A stretch of 64,000 nucleotides of DNA. Origin: Rhizobium leguminosarum bv. trifolii WSM1325 (GTDB taxonomy: Bacteria > Pseudomonadota > Alphaproteobacteria > Rhizobiales > Rhizobiaceae). The notes under the pieces were generated by a model, which was not told the DNA's origin, did not search any database, and saw only the letters and a list, made by a program, of their open reading frames with translations. The translations under genes and the position numbers were made by a program. This document shows, piece after piece, positions 43,781-52,486 of the stretch (position 1 is its first letter; each line of letters starts with the position of its first letter). The stretch covers positions 744,001-808,000 of the forward strand of contig CP001622.1 in the NCBI GenBank assembly GCA_000023185.1, in the 5' to 3' direction.

Positions 43781-45176
43781 CACCTGCCGCCGAGATCAGC
43801 GGGAAGCCGATCGAAACGATGAGGCCGGGATGATTGTCCGCCATGGTGATCTTAGCCGAATGCAGGTCGGCGATCGCCTTGACGAGGCTGAGCCCGAGCC
43901 CGCTTCCCGGCGTCGCGCGGCTCTTGTCGAGCCGGTAGAGACGCCGGAAGACCTTGTCCCTTTCGCCGGCGGGAATGCCGGGGCCGGTATCGGCGACCGA
44001 GACGATAGCGCGGCCGCCCTGGCAGCGGAGCGAAACGGTGATGTCGGTTCCATCAGGGCAGTGGTTGATCGCGTTCTCCACCAGGTTGGCGATCATCTGC
44101 GTCAACAGATCACGGTCGCCCCGGATGAGCGCCGGACAGCGCTCCGTGATATCAAGCGCCATCAGTGCGTCTTCGGCGACATCGACATAGACTTCGGAAA
44201 TGACAGCAAGCACGGCGTCGATATCGGTTGCCTGGAAACGCTCCTTGCGGGCGCCGGCCTCGATCTGGGAAATGCGCAGCAGCGCCTCGAAGGTGGCGTT
44301 GATCCGGTCGCTCTCGTGTCTGGCTTCGTCAAGCAGAGCCGAAACATCCGCCTGCTGGTCGTTGCCGGCCACCGCGGCATCCAGCGTCAGGCGCAGCCTG
44401 TTCAGAGGCGTCTTCAGATCGTGGGCGATATCGGCGCTCACCTGCCGCATGCTCTCGACCAATCTCTGCAGCCGCTCCAGCGCCGCGTTGATCTGGATCG
44501 CCACCGTATCGAGATCGTCGCCGTTGCCGGTGATGGCAATGCGAGCGTCGAGCGCGCCGTGGGAGACGTCGTTCATGGTGAGGGCGACCCGGTCCAGCCG
44601 CGCCTGGGCGCGAACGGCGAGAAAGACGCCGCCGCCGATCGCGGTCGCGACGACGATCGCGGCGGCCCATTCGAAGCTGACCAGCACGATCCGCAGCATC
44701 TCGTCGACATCGTTGAAGTTTTCCGCCACCACCAGGCTGTAGGGACCGATGGTCGAGACCTGCATCCGGTAGCGTTCATGCGCCTTCAGCCCGACATCCC
44801 TGGAGGTGACGGTATAGACGCCGTTCGGGATGCGGGGTGCGGCGAAATTGCCGGCGAGTTTGCGCCCGCCTGCATCCGTCAGCGAATAGAGCCCGTCGGA
44901 GGTCGATTGGAAGCTCGCATAATTGTTCAGCGTGTTGATCAGATCCTCGGTGTCACCGGGATTGTAGGTCGAGACGATGAGCGAATTCATCTCGTGGAGC
45001 GACTGTTCGAGATCACGCTCAAGGCCGAGGCGCAGCATGTGGTAGATGATCGCACCGCTCAGGATGAAGGTGACGACGAAGAGCACGCCGAAGGTGACGG
45101 CAAGCCGGAACGGCGTGCTCCTGCGCAGGCTCGAGCATGATGCCGAAAAGTGTGCGCGGTTTTCGGACGAGATCAT
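43746..45176 (-). CDS. Sensor histidine kinase (OmpR-partner type)
   Basis: A 476-aa two-component kinase. TM1 near residues 20-42 (RLAVTFGVLFVVTFILSGAI), a periplasmic loop of about 120 residues, TM2 (WAAAIVVATAIGGGVFLAV), HAMP, HisKA with the phospho-acceptor His in ADIAHDLKTPLNRL, and HATPase_c (NLVENAINHC; DTGPGIP; GSGLGLSLVKAI). The start is unusual: the ATG at 45176 lies inside repeat family C copy 3, which supplies the first residues. Co-transcribed with the response regulator upstream. Confidence 0.88.
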   Translation of the reverse strand: MISSENRAHFSASCSSLRRSTPFRLAVTFGVLFVVTFILSGAIIYHMLRLGLERDLEQSLHEMNSLIVSTYNPGDTEDLINTLNNYASFQSTSDGLYSLTDAGGRKLAGNFAAPRIPNGVYTVTSRDVGLKAHERYRMQVSTIGPYSLVVAENFNDVDEMLRIVLVSFEWAAAIVVATAIGGGVFLAVRAQARLDRVALTMNDVSHGALDARIAITGNGDDLDTVAIQINAALERLQRLVESMRQVSADIAHDLKTPLNRLRLTLDAAVAGNDQQADVSALLDEARHESDRINATFEALLRISQIEAGARKERFQATDIDAVLAVISEVYVDVAEDALMALDITERCPALIRGDRDLLTQMIANLVENAINHCPDGTDITVSLRCQGGRAIVSVADTGPGIPAGERDKVFRRLYRLDKSRATPGSGLGLSLVKAIADLHSAKITMADNHPGLIVSIGFPLISAAGANFASAMPRAG

Positions 45177-45248
45177 GCTCTTACTCTTTAAATTGCGAAC
45201 AGGTTTTGAGATTTTCAGGCCGATAGGCCCTGAAATCATCCTGTTCTA
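45132..45248. repeat. Repeat family C, copy 3 (inverted), inside a two-component operon
   Basis: GAGCATGATGCCGAAAAGTG ... TTTTCGGACGAGATCATGCTC, then AGGCCGATAGGCCTGAAA-type arm and CATCCTGTTCTA. It separates the response-regulator stop from the kinase body and contributes the kinase's first codons. Confidence 0.8.
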
Positions 45249-45923
45249 GCGAGGCGCATGCAGGCTGTATCCGGTGTTGCGGACCGTATGCAGAAGCTGG
45301 ACCTGGAACGGCTTGTCGACCTTGGCTCTCAGCCGGCTGATATGGGTCTCGACGACGCTGGTCTTCGGATCGAAGTGGAAATCCCAGACCCGCTCCAGCA
45401 GCATCGTCTTGGTGATGACCCGGCCTTCGCCGCGCATCAGCACCTCGAGCAGGGTAAATTCGCGCGGCTGCAGCTCGATCACCTGGCCGGCGCGGCGGGC
45501 CTCCCGCCGGATCAGATCGAGCTCGAGATCGGCAACCTTCAGCACCGTCCGCTGCTCCTGCACCGGCGGCCGCCGGCCAAGCGCATTGACGCGCGCCATC
45601 AGCTCGGAGAAGGCAAAGGGCTTGACCAGATAATCGTCGCCGCCCGCCTCCAGCCCCTCGACCCGATCGTCGACACCGCCGATCGACGTCAGGAACAGCG
45701 CCGATGTGCCGACCTTGGCAGCCCTCAGTGAACGCACGATCGCCAGGCCATCGAGACCCGGCAGCATGCGATCGACGACGATGACGTCATAGGCCTCGCG
45801 CTGCGCCTGAAACAGCCCATCGCGGCCGTCGCCAACCACGTCACAGACATGCCCGGCCTCGGAGAAGCCCTTGGCGATATAATCGGATGTTTTCCGGTCG
45901 TCCTCAATAAGCAGGATTCGCAT
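45246..45923 (-). CDS. OmpR-family response regulator
   Basis: A 225-aa regulator from ATG 45923 (MRILLIEDDRKTSDYIAKGF). Receiver: acidic ED near residue 8, phospho-acceptor Asp in VIVVDRMLPGLDG, Lys in YLVKPFAF. C-terminal winged HTH: VIELQPREFTLLEVLMRGEG and VVETHISRLRAKVDKPFQVQ. It resembles CopR/CusR-type regulators of envelope or metal stress. Its stop lies at the edge of repeat C3, then the kinase follows. Confidence 0.93.
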   Translation of the reverse strand: MRILLIEDDRKTSDYIAKGFSEAGHVCDVVGDGRDGLFQAQREAYDVIVVDRMLPGLDGLAIVRSLRAAKVGTSALFLTSIGGVDDRVEGLEAGGDDYLVKPFAFSELMARVNALGRRPPVQEQRTVLKVADLELDLIRREARRAGQVIELQPREFTLLEVLMRGEGRVITKTMLLERVWDFHFDPKTSVVETHISRLRAKVDKPFQVQLLHTVRNTGYSLHAPR

Positions 45924-46044
45924 CAGCCCGATCATTCCCGGCATGCCTGGGGGCGAGATCTAGCCGAGAGGACGGCTTGGCCGCAACTTACGGATTTGTA
46001 AGGTGATGGGTGGGGAGTGGCTTCAGACGCAACCAAGCGCCACC

Positions 46045-46225
46045 CGCCCTCGTCCTTCGAGACTCCGGCCTTTGGCCTGCGCACCTCAGGATGAGGGCTA
46101 ACCGTGGTGCTTGCATGGGCTACCGGCGCGTCTTGCCGCCGCGCTTCCATTGAACCAGGCTGCAACCTCTCTCCAGCCTCATCCTGAAGTGCCCCGAAGG
46201 GGCCTCGAAGGACGGGGCTGGCCTG
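46045..46225. repeat. Repeat family B, copy 3 (halves in swapped order)
   Basis: CTCGTCCTTCGAGACTCCGG with CACCTCAGGATGAGGGC comes first, then CTCTCTCCAGCCTCATCCTG with GGGGCCTCGAAGGACGGGGC. In copies 1 and 2 the order is reversed. Confidence 0.7.
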
Positions 46226-46315
46226 CCGCCTCTCGCTCCGGTTGGCTGCGAAGCCAGTCCGAAAGATATGTCGATTTTCACGGTTGTTGCCGGTGTACTT
46301 GCCGCAGAGCTCACC

Positions 46316-46416
46316 CCACCCTCCGTCTTCCTCGGGCTTGACCCGAGGATCCACGCCGGCATTCATCAGCAGCGGGCAATGGATCCCAGGCTCAAGGCCT
46401 GGGATGACGGAGGGTG
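46316..46416. repeat. Repeat family D, copy 2
   Basis: ACCCTCCGTCTTCCTCGGGC, GACCCGAGGATCCACGCCGG, AGCAGCGGGCAATGGATCCC, then CAGGCTCAAGGCCTGGGATG and ACGGAGGGTG: a long imperfect palindrome. Region 45945-46562 has no gene. Confidence 0.7.
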
Positions 46417-46562
46417 AGGGGAAGCGTGTCGCCATGCCTCGCCCCACCTTTCTCGCTGGCGAGGGGACCACAAGACCGGAAACCTCCTCCTCGTGCGTCT
46501 CCCATCCGTCTTGGCGTGTAAAATTTCCGCGCTACCTCTGCACACGGCAAAGGAGGAAGACG

Positions 46563-46913
46563 ATGAAGATGCGGAAGTTTACGATCGCCGATGCGTCGTT
46601 GGAGCGTTCCCCCGGACAGGAGGCAGACATCTCCGTCGGCAATCTGGTCGACGAGCGGCACGGAGGGCCGATCACTATCGGTTATGGACGTTACGCACCC
46701 GGCCAGAGCCTGACCGAGACGATGGCGGTCGACGACGTGATGATCGTTCTGGAAGGCCGGCTTTCGGTCTCGACCGACGGGGGAACGGTCACCGCCGGGC
46801 CTGGCGAGATCGTCTACATGCCCAAGGGTGAAACGGTGACCATCCACTCGCACGAGGAGGGCGCGCTCACCGCCTATGTCACCCATCCGCATTGGCGGCC
46901 GGCACACGCCTAG
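46563..46913 (+). CDS. Cupin-domain protein
   Basis: A 116-aa single cupin with AAAGGAGG before ATG. It carries VIVLEGRLSVSTDGGTVTAG and PGEIVYMPKGETVTIHSHEE, the G-x-x-P-x-x-H-x-H type second cupin motif. It resembles EutQ-like cupins (a short phosphatase/kinase-associated fold) but can only be named a cupin. It converges with a cytochrome c gene. Confidence 0.85.
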   Translation: MKMRKFTIADASLERSPGQEADISVGNLVDERHGGPITIGYGRYAPGQSLTETMAVDDVMIVLEGRLSVSTDGGTVTAGPGEIVYMPKGETVTIHSHEEGALTAYVTHPHWRPAHA

Positions 46914-46963
46914 AGCGCCGTGCTGCGGCCCTATTCGGTCGATCGCCGACCCCGAACTGATCG

Positions 46964-47563
46964 TCAGAGGCCGGCAAGATAGTGAGCCATGGCAGCGATG
47001 TCGTCGGCCGACAAATTGCGCACCAAGGCCGTCATGCTGGGCATGTTCGGGCGCTTATTATCGTGAAAGTCGGAGAGGGTTTTGATCAGGTAGTCCAGCT
47101 TCTGATTTGCGACGCGCGGAGTGTTGGCGTATCCGACGAAACCCTCCCGGTGGCACGAGGTGCACTTCTTCTCGACGTCGAGCGCTTGGAAGCGGGTCAT
47201 GCTCGCTGCGTCGGCCGGCTCGCGGTAGGCGGGCCAAGGCAGCGCGGAGAAGTAGGCCGCAAGCGCCTTCATGTCGTCGTCGGAAAGATTCTTCGCGATC
47301 CGGCCCATGAGGTCGTCGGTGCGCGCTCCATTGCGATATTCCTGCAAAGCTATCAGCAAAGAGGACTCGTGCTGGCCGGCGATGATCGGCGTGTTCTTAA
47401 CAGTCGGCAGACCTTTCCTACCGTGACACATCTGGCAAAGCTTGGCCTTGTGGGAGATTGCCGCCGGCGGTGGCGCAGCATTGTTCTGCGCTCCAGCCGG
47501 CAGCGGACCGAGAGCCACGAGAGCGGCAATGACGAACGGAGCGAGCGCGCTGCTGCAGGGCAT
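46964..47563 (-). CDS. Dihaem cytochrome c (c4-type)
   Basis: A 199-aa exported protein from ATG 47563 (TGGAGG upstream). Signal peptide to about residue 25 (ALVALGPLPAGAQ). Two haem-binding motifs: C43-QM-C46-H47 and C134-TS-C137-H138. Distal Met ligands are likely in DDLMGRIA and PSMTALV. This is a cytochrome c4-like periplasmic electron carrier, as used by terminal oxidases or dehydrogenases. Monocistronic. Confidence 0.9.
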   Translation of the reverse strand: MPCSSALAPFVIAALVALGPLPAGAQNNAAPPPAAISHKAKLCQMCHGRKGLPTVKNTPIIAGQHESSLLIALQEYRNGARTDDLMGRIAKNLSDDDMKALAAYFSALPWPAYREPADAASMTRFQALDVEKKCTSCHREGFVGYANTPRVANQKLDYLIKTLSDFHDNKRPNMPSMTALVRNLSADDIAAMAHYLAGL

Positions 47564-47697
47564 GCGAGGCCTCCAGATCGGGGCTTGTGATGCTGATCTT
47601 ATCAGGAGATGCAACCATTGGCGAGCGGACCCCCGTCGCCTCCATCCGACTATGGCTGCGCTTTTATGAGTTCACGCCCTAGACCGCGAGCTGCGGC

Positions 47698-48489
47698 TCA
47701 GCGCTTGTATTCGGGCTCGCTGCGATCAAGCGCGCGCTTCACGGACTCCAGATGGAGCCGGGCCGACTCCGGGTCGCCTTCGCGCATTTGCCGGTACGCC
47801 GCTTCCGCAATCTCAGGCGCGACGGCAAGGACTTCGCGTCCGGTCGACAGGGCGAGCGTCTGCACTTCGCAGGCGCGCTCGAGGTAGTAGAGATCGTCCC
47901 AGGCCTCGGCGATGTTAGGTGCGCAGACCATGACGCCGTGGTGCTTCATGAAGACGATGTCGGCATCGCCGATTGCGGCGGCGATGCGATCGCCCTCGCG
48001 CGCATCGAGCGCCAGGCCGTTGTAGTTCTGGTCGACGGCCGTGCGTCCATAGAATTTCAAGGCGGTCTGCCCGGCAAAGATCAGGGGATCGCCCTCCGTC
48101 ATCGAAAGGGCGGTGGCATAAGGCATATGGGTGTGGAACGCCGCCTTGGCGCGGGGAATGTTCTTGTGAATCCTGGCGTGGATGTAAAAGGCGGTGGCCT
48201 CGGGCTGCCCGCTGCCCGACACGACGTTGCCGTGAAAATCGCAGATCAACAGCATCGATGCCGTCAGTTCGGCAAAAGCGTAGCCATAAGGGTTGACGAG
48301 GAACAGGTCGTCATATCCAGGGACGACGGCCGAGAAGTGGTTGCAGATCCCTTCCTCCATGCCGAGCCTTGCCGCCATCCGGAAGCAGGCGGCAAGATCG
48401 ACGCGGGCCTGCCAGATGTCGTCCGTATCGAGTTTCGGCTGGTTGGGGCCGCCGGCGGGCGAGGGGGCTGTATTGAGGGAGTGCGCCAT
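47698..48489 (-). CDS. Class II aldolase/adducin-family protein
   Basis: A 263-aa protein with the class II aldolase fold. Zn ligands probably in KAAFHTHMPYATAL and MKHHGVMVCAP. The N-terminal ACFRMAARLGMEEGICNHFS and the substrate phosphate/carboxylate region DFHGNVVSGSGQPEATAF fit an aldolase or decarboxylase without a strong indication of the substrate. Probably cytoplasmic. Monocistronic. Confidence 0.9.
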   Translation of the reverse strand: MAHSLNTAPSPAGGPNQPKLDTDDIWQARVDLAACFRMAARLGMEEGICNHFSAVVPGYDDLFLVNPYGYAFAELTASMLLICDFHGNVVSGSGQPEATAFYIHARIHKNIPRAKAAFHTHMPYATALSMTEGDPLIFAGQTALKFYGRTAVDQNYNGLALDAREGDRIAAAIGDADIVFMKHHGVMVCAPNIAEAWDDLYYLERACEVQTLALSTGREVLAVAPEIAEAAYRQMREGDPESARLHLESVKRALDRSEPEYKR

Positions 48490-48606
48490 GGGGTCGTTTC
48501 AGATTGGTGTCGAAGGAGAGGGTGGCTGTGTTCTGGATTACGCCCGGATCAGCCTCGCATCAAGCCGGCTGGAGACAAAGATGGTTCGCTTCATCTGCAT
48601 ATTTTT

Positions 48607-48713
48607 ACCCACCCTCCGTCGTCCTCGGGCTGACCCGAGGACCCACGCCGGTCTTCCATCAGCAGTGGACCTGGATCCCAGGCTCGAGGCCTGGGAGGAC
48701 GGAGGGTGGGGAG
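48607..48713. repeat. Repeat family D, copy 3
   Basis: ACCCTCCGTCGTCCTCGGGC ... CAGTGGACCTGGATCCCAGG ... CTCGAGGCCTGGGAGGACGG AGGGTGG-type end. It occupies most of 48490-48788, where there is no gene. Confidence 0.7.
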
Positions 48714-48788
48714 GCGCTTTCCGCCAAACTCCCCTTCGGCGCAGCGGATGGCGGATCGTCTCACCCGCAGCTCGACCCGAGGGTGTAC

Positions 48789-49181
48789 TTAACTTACCAG
48801 CTCAGGCGTGTTCCCGATCGACAGCAGATGAGCCATTGCATCGGTAATTGCGTGGTTGTCGTAGGGTTTCGAGAAGGCCCTGCTTCCCATGGGGAGATCG
48901 CTCTCTTCGAGGATTGCCGCGCCGGAGGCAACGATCAGCCTGACAGGCGGCCACCGATTTCGGATGTAATGGGATAGCTTGATGCCGTCCATCGTGCCGG
49001 GCATCTGAACATCGGTGAAAACCAGATCGATGTCGTTTCGCGACACAAGGATACGAATTGCCTCGTCCGCATCGCACGCCTCAAGCGCTTCGTAACCCGC
49101 AGAGAAGACCAGATCGACGGCACTCATCCGAATAATCGTGCTGTCTTCGACGACCAGGACGACCGCTTTGCCATAATTCAT
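48789..49181 (-). CDS. Stand-alone receiver response regulator
   Basis: A 130-aa receiver domain (VVLVVEDSTIIRMSAVDLVF). The phospho-acceptor Asp is in LVFTDVQMPGTMDG; Lys in FSKPYDN. There is no output domain, so it should act by protein contact or phosphotransfer. It lies 11 bp after the HWE/HisKA_2 kinase on the same strand and is its likely partner, as in the general-stress PhyR-type circuits, although PhyR itself has a sigma-like domain that is lacking here. Confidence 0.9.
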   Translation of the reverse strand: MNYGKAVVLVVEDSTIIRMSAVDLVFSAGYEALEACDADEAIRILVSRNDIDLVFTDVQMPGTMDGIKLSHYIRNRWPPVRLIVASGAAILEESDLPMGSRAFSKPYDNHAITDAMAHLLSIGNTPELVS

Positions 49182-49192
49182 TGCTCACTCGG

Positions 49193-50308
49193 TCAGATTG
49201 GAGGTGCGAGCCGCATGGGCTCCGCAGGGATAGCGTTTCGCAAGCCATTCGGTTCCGAAGCCGCCGTAGAAAGGTCGGTTCGCAAACCGGCGCTTTCCCG
49301 GTGGCGGATTGTGACGGCCGTGCCGGGACCCGCATCGCTTAACTGAATGTCACCATGCAGGCTCTTTGCCAGCGCCTCCACAATGCCGGTCCCCGGTCCC
49401 GCCTTTGGTGCGTCGCGACCTGCAGGCATGCCGATGCCGTTGTCGGTAACGGAGAGAGTCCAATCCTTGCCGGATGATCGATAGGCGATGACGATTGCGC
49501 CTGGTCGTTCCACGGGAAAGGCGTGCTTGAGGGCGTTGATGGCAAGCTCAGTCACGACAAGCCCCAGGCGTACGGAAACGTCCGCCTCCACGGCGCTGTC
49601 ATCGACCATCACCTGAATCGAAAGCCTGTCGGGGTCAGCAATCATCGACGCGCCGAGGCTTTGGCAAAGCTGAGTGAAATAGGTACGGAGTTCAACCTTG
49701 CCGCTGTTGGACATGGAGAGTTGGCGTTGCAGGGCCGCAATCGACATGACCCGGTGATGGGCATTGTGGAGATGCCCGCGCGCTTCCTCCGACTGGACCC
49801 GCCGGGCGCTCTGCATGAGAACGCTGGCAATGATCTGAAGGCTGTTTGCGACCCTGTGCTGGACTTCCTGCAGCAGGATCGCATTGTCGCGAACGAGATC
49901 ATCTTTCAGCCGAGCTTCGGCGCGCACATCGGTCACATCGGTGATGGCCAGAAGCAGGCGAATATGATCGATGTCGCCATCATCGAGCGTCCGCGCGTTG
50001 ACGACCAGGTGCCGTGTTTTCTGGTTTGGCCGTCGAAAGTCGATTTCGTAGGCTTCGATGTTGGCGCTGCCCAAGGCGGTCGCCGTCAGCAGTGACGCAA
50101 GCTGGGGCATTGCCCATTCGCCGTTTCCAATTTCGCTGAGGCGTCGGCCGCAAACTGTCTTGGGATCGATGTCGAAGACCCGGCAGAAGGATGCGCTCGC
50201 TGCGATGACCTTCTGGTCGTCGGAGAGGAACAGCAGCGGTTCATTGGACGATACCACCACGTCAAGAGTGCTCGCCGCTTCGAAATGCGCTGGGGGTGTC
50301 TTTTGCAT
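49193..50308 (-). CDS. HisKA_2/HWE-type sensor histidine kinase with PAS domain
   Basis: A 371-aa cytoplasmic kinase from ATG 50308 (GAGGG upstream). PAS-like sensor at 20-140 (LLFLSDDQKVIAASASFCRV; DIDHIRLLLAITDVTD), the HisKA_2 phospho-acceptor His in LLQEVQHRVANSLQIIASVL, then HATPase (ELAINALKHAFP; VTDNGIGMP). No membrane segment. Forms an operon with the receiver protein following it. Confidence 0.92.
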   Translation of the reverse strand: MQKTPPAHFEAASTLDVVVSSNEPLLFLSDDQKVIAASASFCRVFDIDPKTVCGRRLSEIGNGEWAMPQLASLLTATALGSANIEAYEIDFRRPNQKTRHLVVNARTLDDGDIDHIRLLLAITDVTDVRAEARLKDDLVRDNAILLQEVQHRVANSLQIIASVLMQSARRVQSEEARGHLHNAHHRVMSIAALQRQLSMSNSGKVELRTYFTQLCQSLGASMIADPDRLSIQVMVDDSAVEADVSVRLGLVVTELAINALKHAFPVERPGAIVIAYRSSGKDWTLSVTDNGIGMPAGRDAPKAGPGTGIVEALAKSLHGDIQLSDAGPGTAVTIRHRESAGLRTDLSTAASEPNGLRNAIPAEPMRLAPPI

Positions 50309-50588
50309 GGAGAGGCCCTCAAGGGCCGGAGACTCGCGAAGCAAGTCATCACTCGGCAACAATGCCAACCGGCCAAAGGGCTCAGCCCGACAAAGAGACC
50401 GTAACACGCCTGAGAGGTAATCCCTTCATACTAAATATCGCGGCTGCCGTGTCGACGCGATAAGCCGACGATGACGAATATCCATCGTCTCGGAGAGAGG
50501 CCATCGAGCAGGAAGCCGAAGCCTTTCCGGAAAGCGCCGTCCCACCAACAGCAGATGCGAGCGTTCGTCAGCAGGAGCGGGTAAGACG

Positions 50589-51167
50589 CTACTCATGGGA
50601 CCGTTCCACCGAGGCGAACATGTGTGGCGCATCCTGATCGACACCTCCGCGCAGAATGAAAATCACCTGTTCGAGTCTACTGAGCCCGACGACGGTCGCA
50701 GCCAGTGGAATGAAGGCCTCCCATCCCGTGATATAAAGCAACGGCCACAACGCGAATAGCAAAAGCGCGCCGGCCTTCGCGGACCAAAAATGGAACATCA
50801 GCAGGCGTCGAGTCAGCAGCCACGAAACGAGCAGATAGATCACCGGGCCGCCGAACAGGACTGTCAACGCAACTCCGTGGCGGGACGCGAGGCCGGGGTA
50901 TGACGAGAGTAGAAAAAACAGAATGGCGACGGAGAAGATGTTGTCGACGATGGCGTCAAGGCGGGCACCGTATTCGGAAGCTCGCTTCGTCCGTCGGGCG
51001 AGCCATCCATCGACGAGGTCGGTCATGGATGCAATCAAGTAGAGGACAAGCGCCGGCCCAGCATACCCATAGCTCAGAAGCAGCAATATAGGGGCTATCA
51101 ACAGGCCACGACTGAGCGTCACCACGTTGGCGAGCTTGATTGGACCATCTTCCCAAACCCAAACCAT
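50589..51167 (-). CDS. CDP-alcohol phosphatidyltransferase
   Basis: A 192-aa integral-membrane enzyme. Its signature is D50-LV-D53-G54-WL-A57-R58-x8-G67-x3-D71-x3-D75, complete. About six hydrophobic helices. Family members transfer a phosphatidyl group from CDP-diacylglycerol to a small alcohol (or the reverse), making a phospholipid. The alcohol cannot be named. Last gene of the five-gene operon, 9 bp after the Rieske gene; its presence suggests that the operon's product is attached to a lipid. Confidence 0.9.
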   Translation of the reverse strand: MVWVWEDGPIKLANVVTLSRGLLIAPILLLLSYGYAGPALVLYLIASMTDLVDGWLARRTKRASEYGARLDAIVDNIFSVAILFFLLSSYPGLASRHGVALTVLFGGPVIYLLVSWLLTRRLLMFHFWSAKAGALLLFALWPLLYITGWEAFIPLAATVVGLSRLEQVIFILRGGVDQDAPHMFASVERSHE

Positions 51168-51176
51168 GGACGACGC

Positions 51177-51431
51177 TCATACTGGCTCCGCGGTCAGTTT
51201 GAGGGTCGTATCGCGTGCAATCAGCTTCTCAATAGAATAGGCGTTGTGATGCATCGGGCAGACAATCCGATTACGCTCATTGATGAAACCAAATTTGAAC
51301 GGCCCTCCACGGTGAGGGCACCTATTCGGGATCAGGTAAAGCTCGCTTTGGTAGGAAAGTAGAAAATACTCTATTCCGTCCCTGACAATCGGGGGAAGGT
51401 CCTGACCGATCCAGCTTGCCGCCTCACTCAT
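51177..51431 (-). CDS. Rieske-type [2Fe-2S] protein
   Basis: An 84-aa Rieske domain with C38-x-H40 and C58-x2-H61 (NRCPHRGGPF ... VCPMHHN), spacing 17, which is a complete cluster site. No signal or membrane anchor, so a soluble electron carrier similar to dioxygenase ferredoxins. Its ATG overlaps the stop of the iron-oxidase gene, so they are translated together and the protein most likely feeds electrons to that oxidase. It is shorter than typical 100-aa Rieske ferredoxins. Confidence 0.88.
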   Translation of the reverse strand: MSEAASWIGQDLPPIVRDGIEYFLLSYQSELYLIPNRCPHRGGPFKFGFINERNRIVCPMHHNAYSIEKLIARDTTLKLTAEPV

Positions 51432-52486
51432 GGCATAACCTCGCGTCCGACCGACAGCGGTGGAAAAACCTTGAAGGCGGACGGGTCGGTCAAAAATCCA
51501 ATGCCGCCGATCTGCAGAGCCGAACCCGTATTCCAGTTCGTCGCGGGCACCGCGCAGCGACCAGGCGAGGCCAAATTTGTCGGCATGCCAAACTCGGCGT
51601 GTCCTGCCTTCACCGCGGCCTCGAATGCCAAGGTCACGGCCAGCAGATGATCTCCCGACCGCTCGAAGGCCAGTCTCGTCAGTTCGGCGCCGGCGACGAT
51701 CTCGGAGCCGACCTCGGGACCGTACTTGGACACCAAGGGCGCGACCACTTCGTCGGCAACCATTGCGGAATGGTGGATGTCGATGTGTGCATGTTCGCCA
51801 AAGTAATGCGCGTCTACGCCGGGATGGAAGCGCTGGAGATACCGGAAGTGCTCCTCCGTGGATCGCTGGTAGCTTGCTTCGGCGAAGAGGAGGAAGCCAA
51901 TCTGAAGAAACAAATTGCGAGGGCTCTGGAACATGAAGTGGATGACATTGTGCAACTCCAGAGTCGGAGTATCGAACAATAACCAATAGGCATTGTATTC
52001 TTCGCTGAGTCCGAACCCCCTCAGTGTTGATCGGTAGAGCACGCTGTGTTTCTTGTTGTGGACCCCGTATCCGAATTCATCGATGAGAATGCGGAAGAGT
52101 GCAGACTGAGGCTCCCCATATTCGCCGATGACGCCGAGCGCGGAGGCGGAGGCTTCAGCCAGCAAATCGACAGAGGACTGAAGCAGAAAGTTCCGGTAGT
52201 AATGATCCCGGTTGCTCGAGCTATCCAAAAACTCAAGGAAGCCGCTCGGCCTGTTCGCTTTGAGATTGGGTATAAGGTTTGCCACATACCCGGCGCAATC
52301 TTGTCTATCGCTAAGGCTGCGTGCCTCGGCAACCAGCGGGCCAACAAGCTCGTCTTCAAGGTTGGCGCGCATTTCGTCGAGACGCAGCATTTCGCGGGGA
52401 TCGTAGTGCTTCTGTAGCCGCGACAGGATCGAGCCTGCAGGCGCTGCGCTTGGCAGCAGGACATAACGACCCTGATAACTGCGCAT
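51428..52486 (-). CDS. Haem-oxygenase-like iron-containing oxidase (HDO, PF14518 type)
   Basis: A 352-aa all-helical protein. Metal-binding candidates: DEFGYGVHNKKHSVLYRSTL (E...H) and HYFGEHAHIDIHHSAMVADE (H...D...H), the typical HDO spacing. HDO enzymes use two irons and O2 for N-oxygenation, C-C or C-N cleavage and desaturation in natural-product pathways (UndA, SznF, BesC). Substrate unknown. It overlaps the 53-aa gene by one base (TGATG) and the Rieske gene by four, so it is the core of a coupled operon. Confidence 0.85.
   Translation of the reverse strand: MRSYQGRYVLLPSAAPAGSILSRLQKHYDPREMLRLDEMRANLEDELVGPLVAEARSLSDRQDCAGYVANLIPNLKANRPSGFLEFLDSSSNRDHYYRNFLLQSSVDLLAEASASALGVIGEYGEPQSALFRILIDEFGYGVHNKKHSVLYRSTLRGFGLSEEYNAYWLLFDTPTLELHNVIHFMFQSPRNLFLQIGFLLFAEASYQRSTEEHFRYLQRFHPGVDAHYFGEHAHIDIHHSAMVADEVVAPLVSKYGPEVGSEIVAGAELTRLAFERSGDHLLAVTLAFEAAVKAGHAEFGMPTNLASPGRCAVPATNWNTGSALQIGGIGFLTDPSAFKVFPPLSVGREVMP

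Noticed and set aside
43734..45140. 468-codon open frame antisense to the histidine kinase
   Set aside because: Shadow; the kinase frame has complete HisKA/HATPase motifs.
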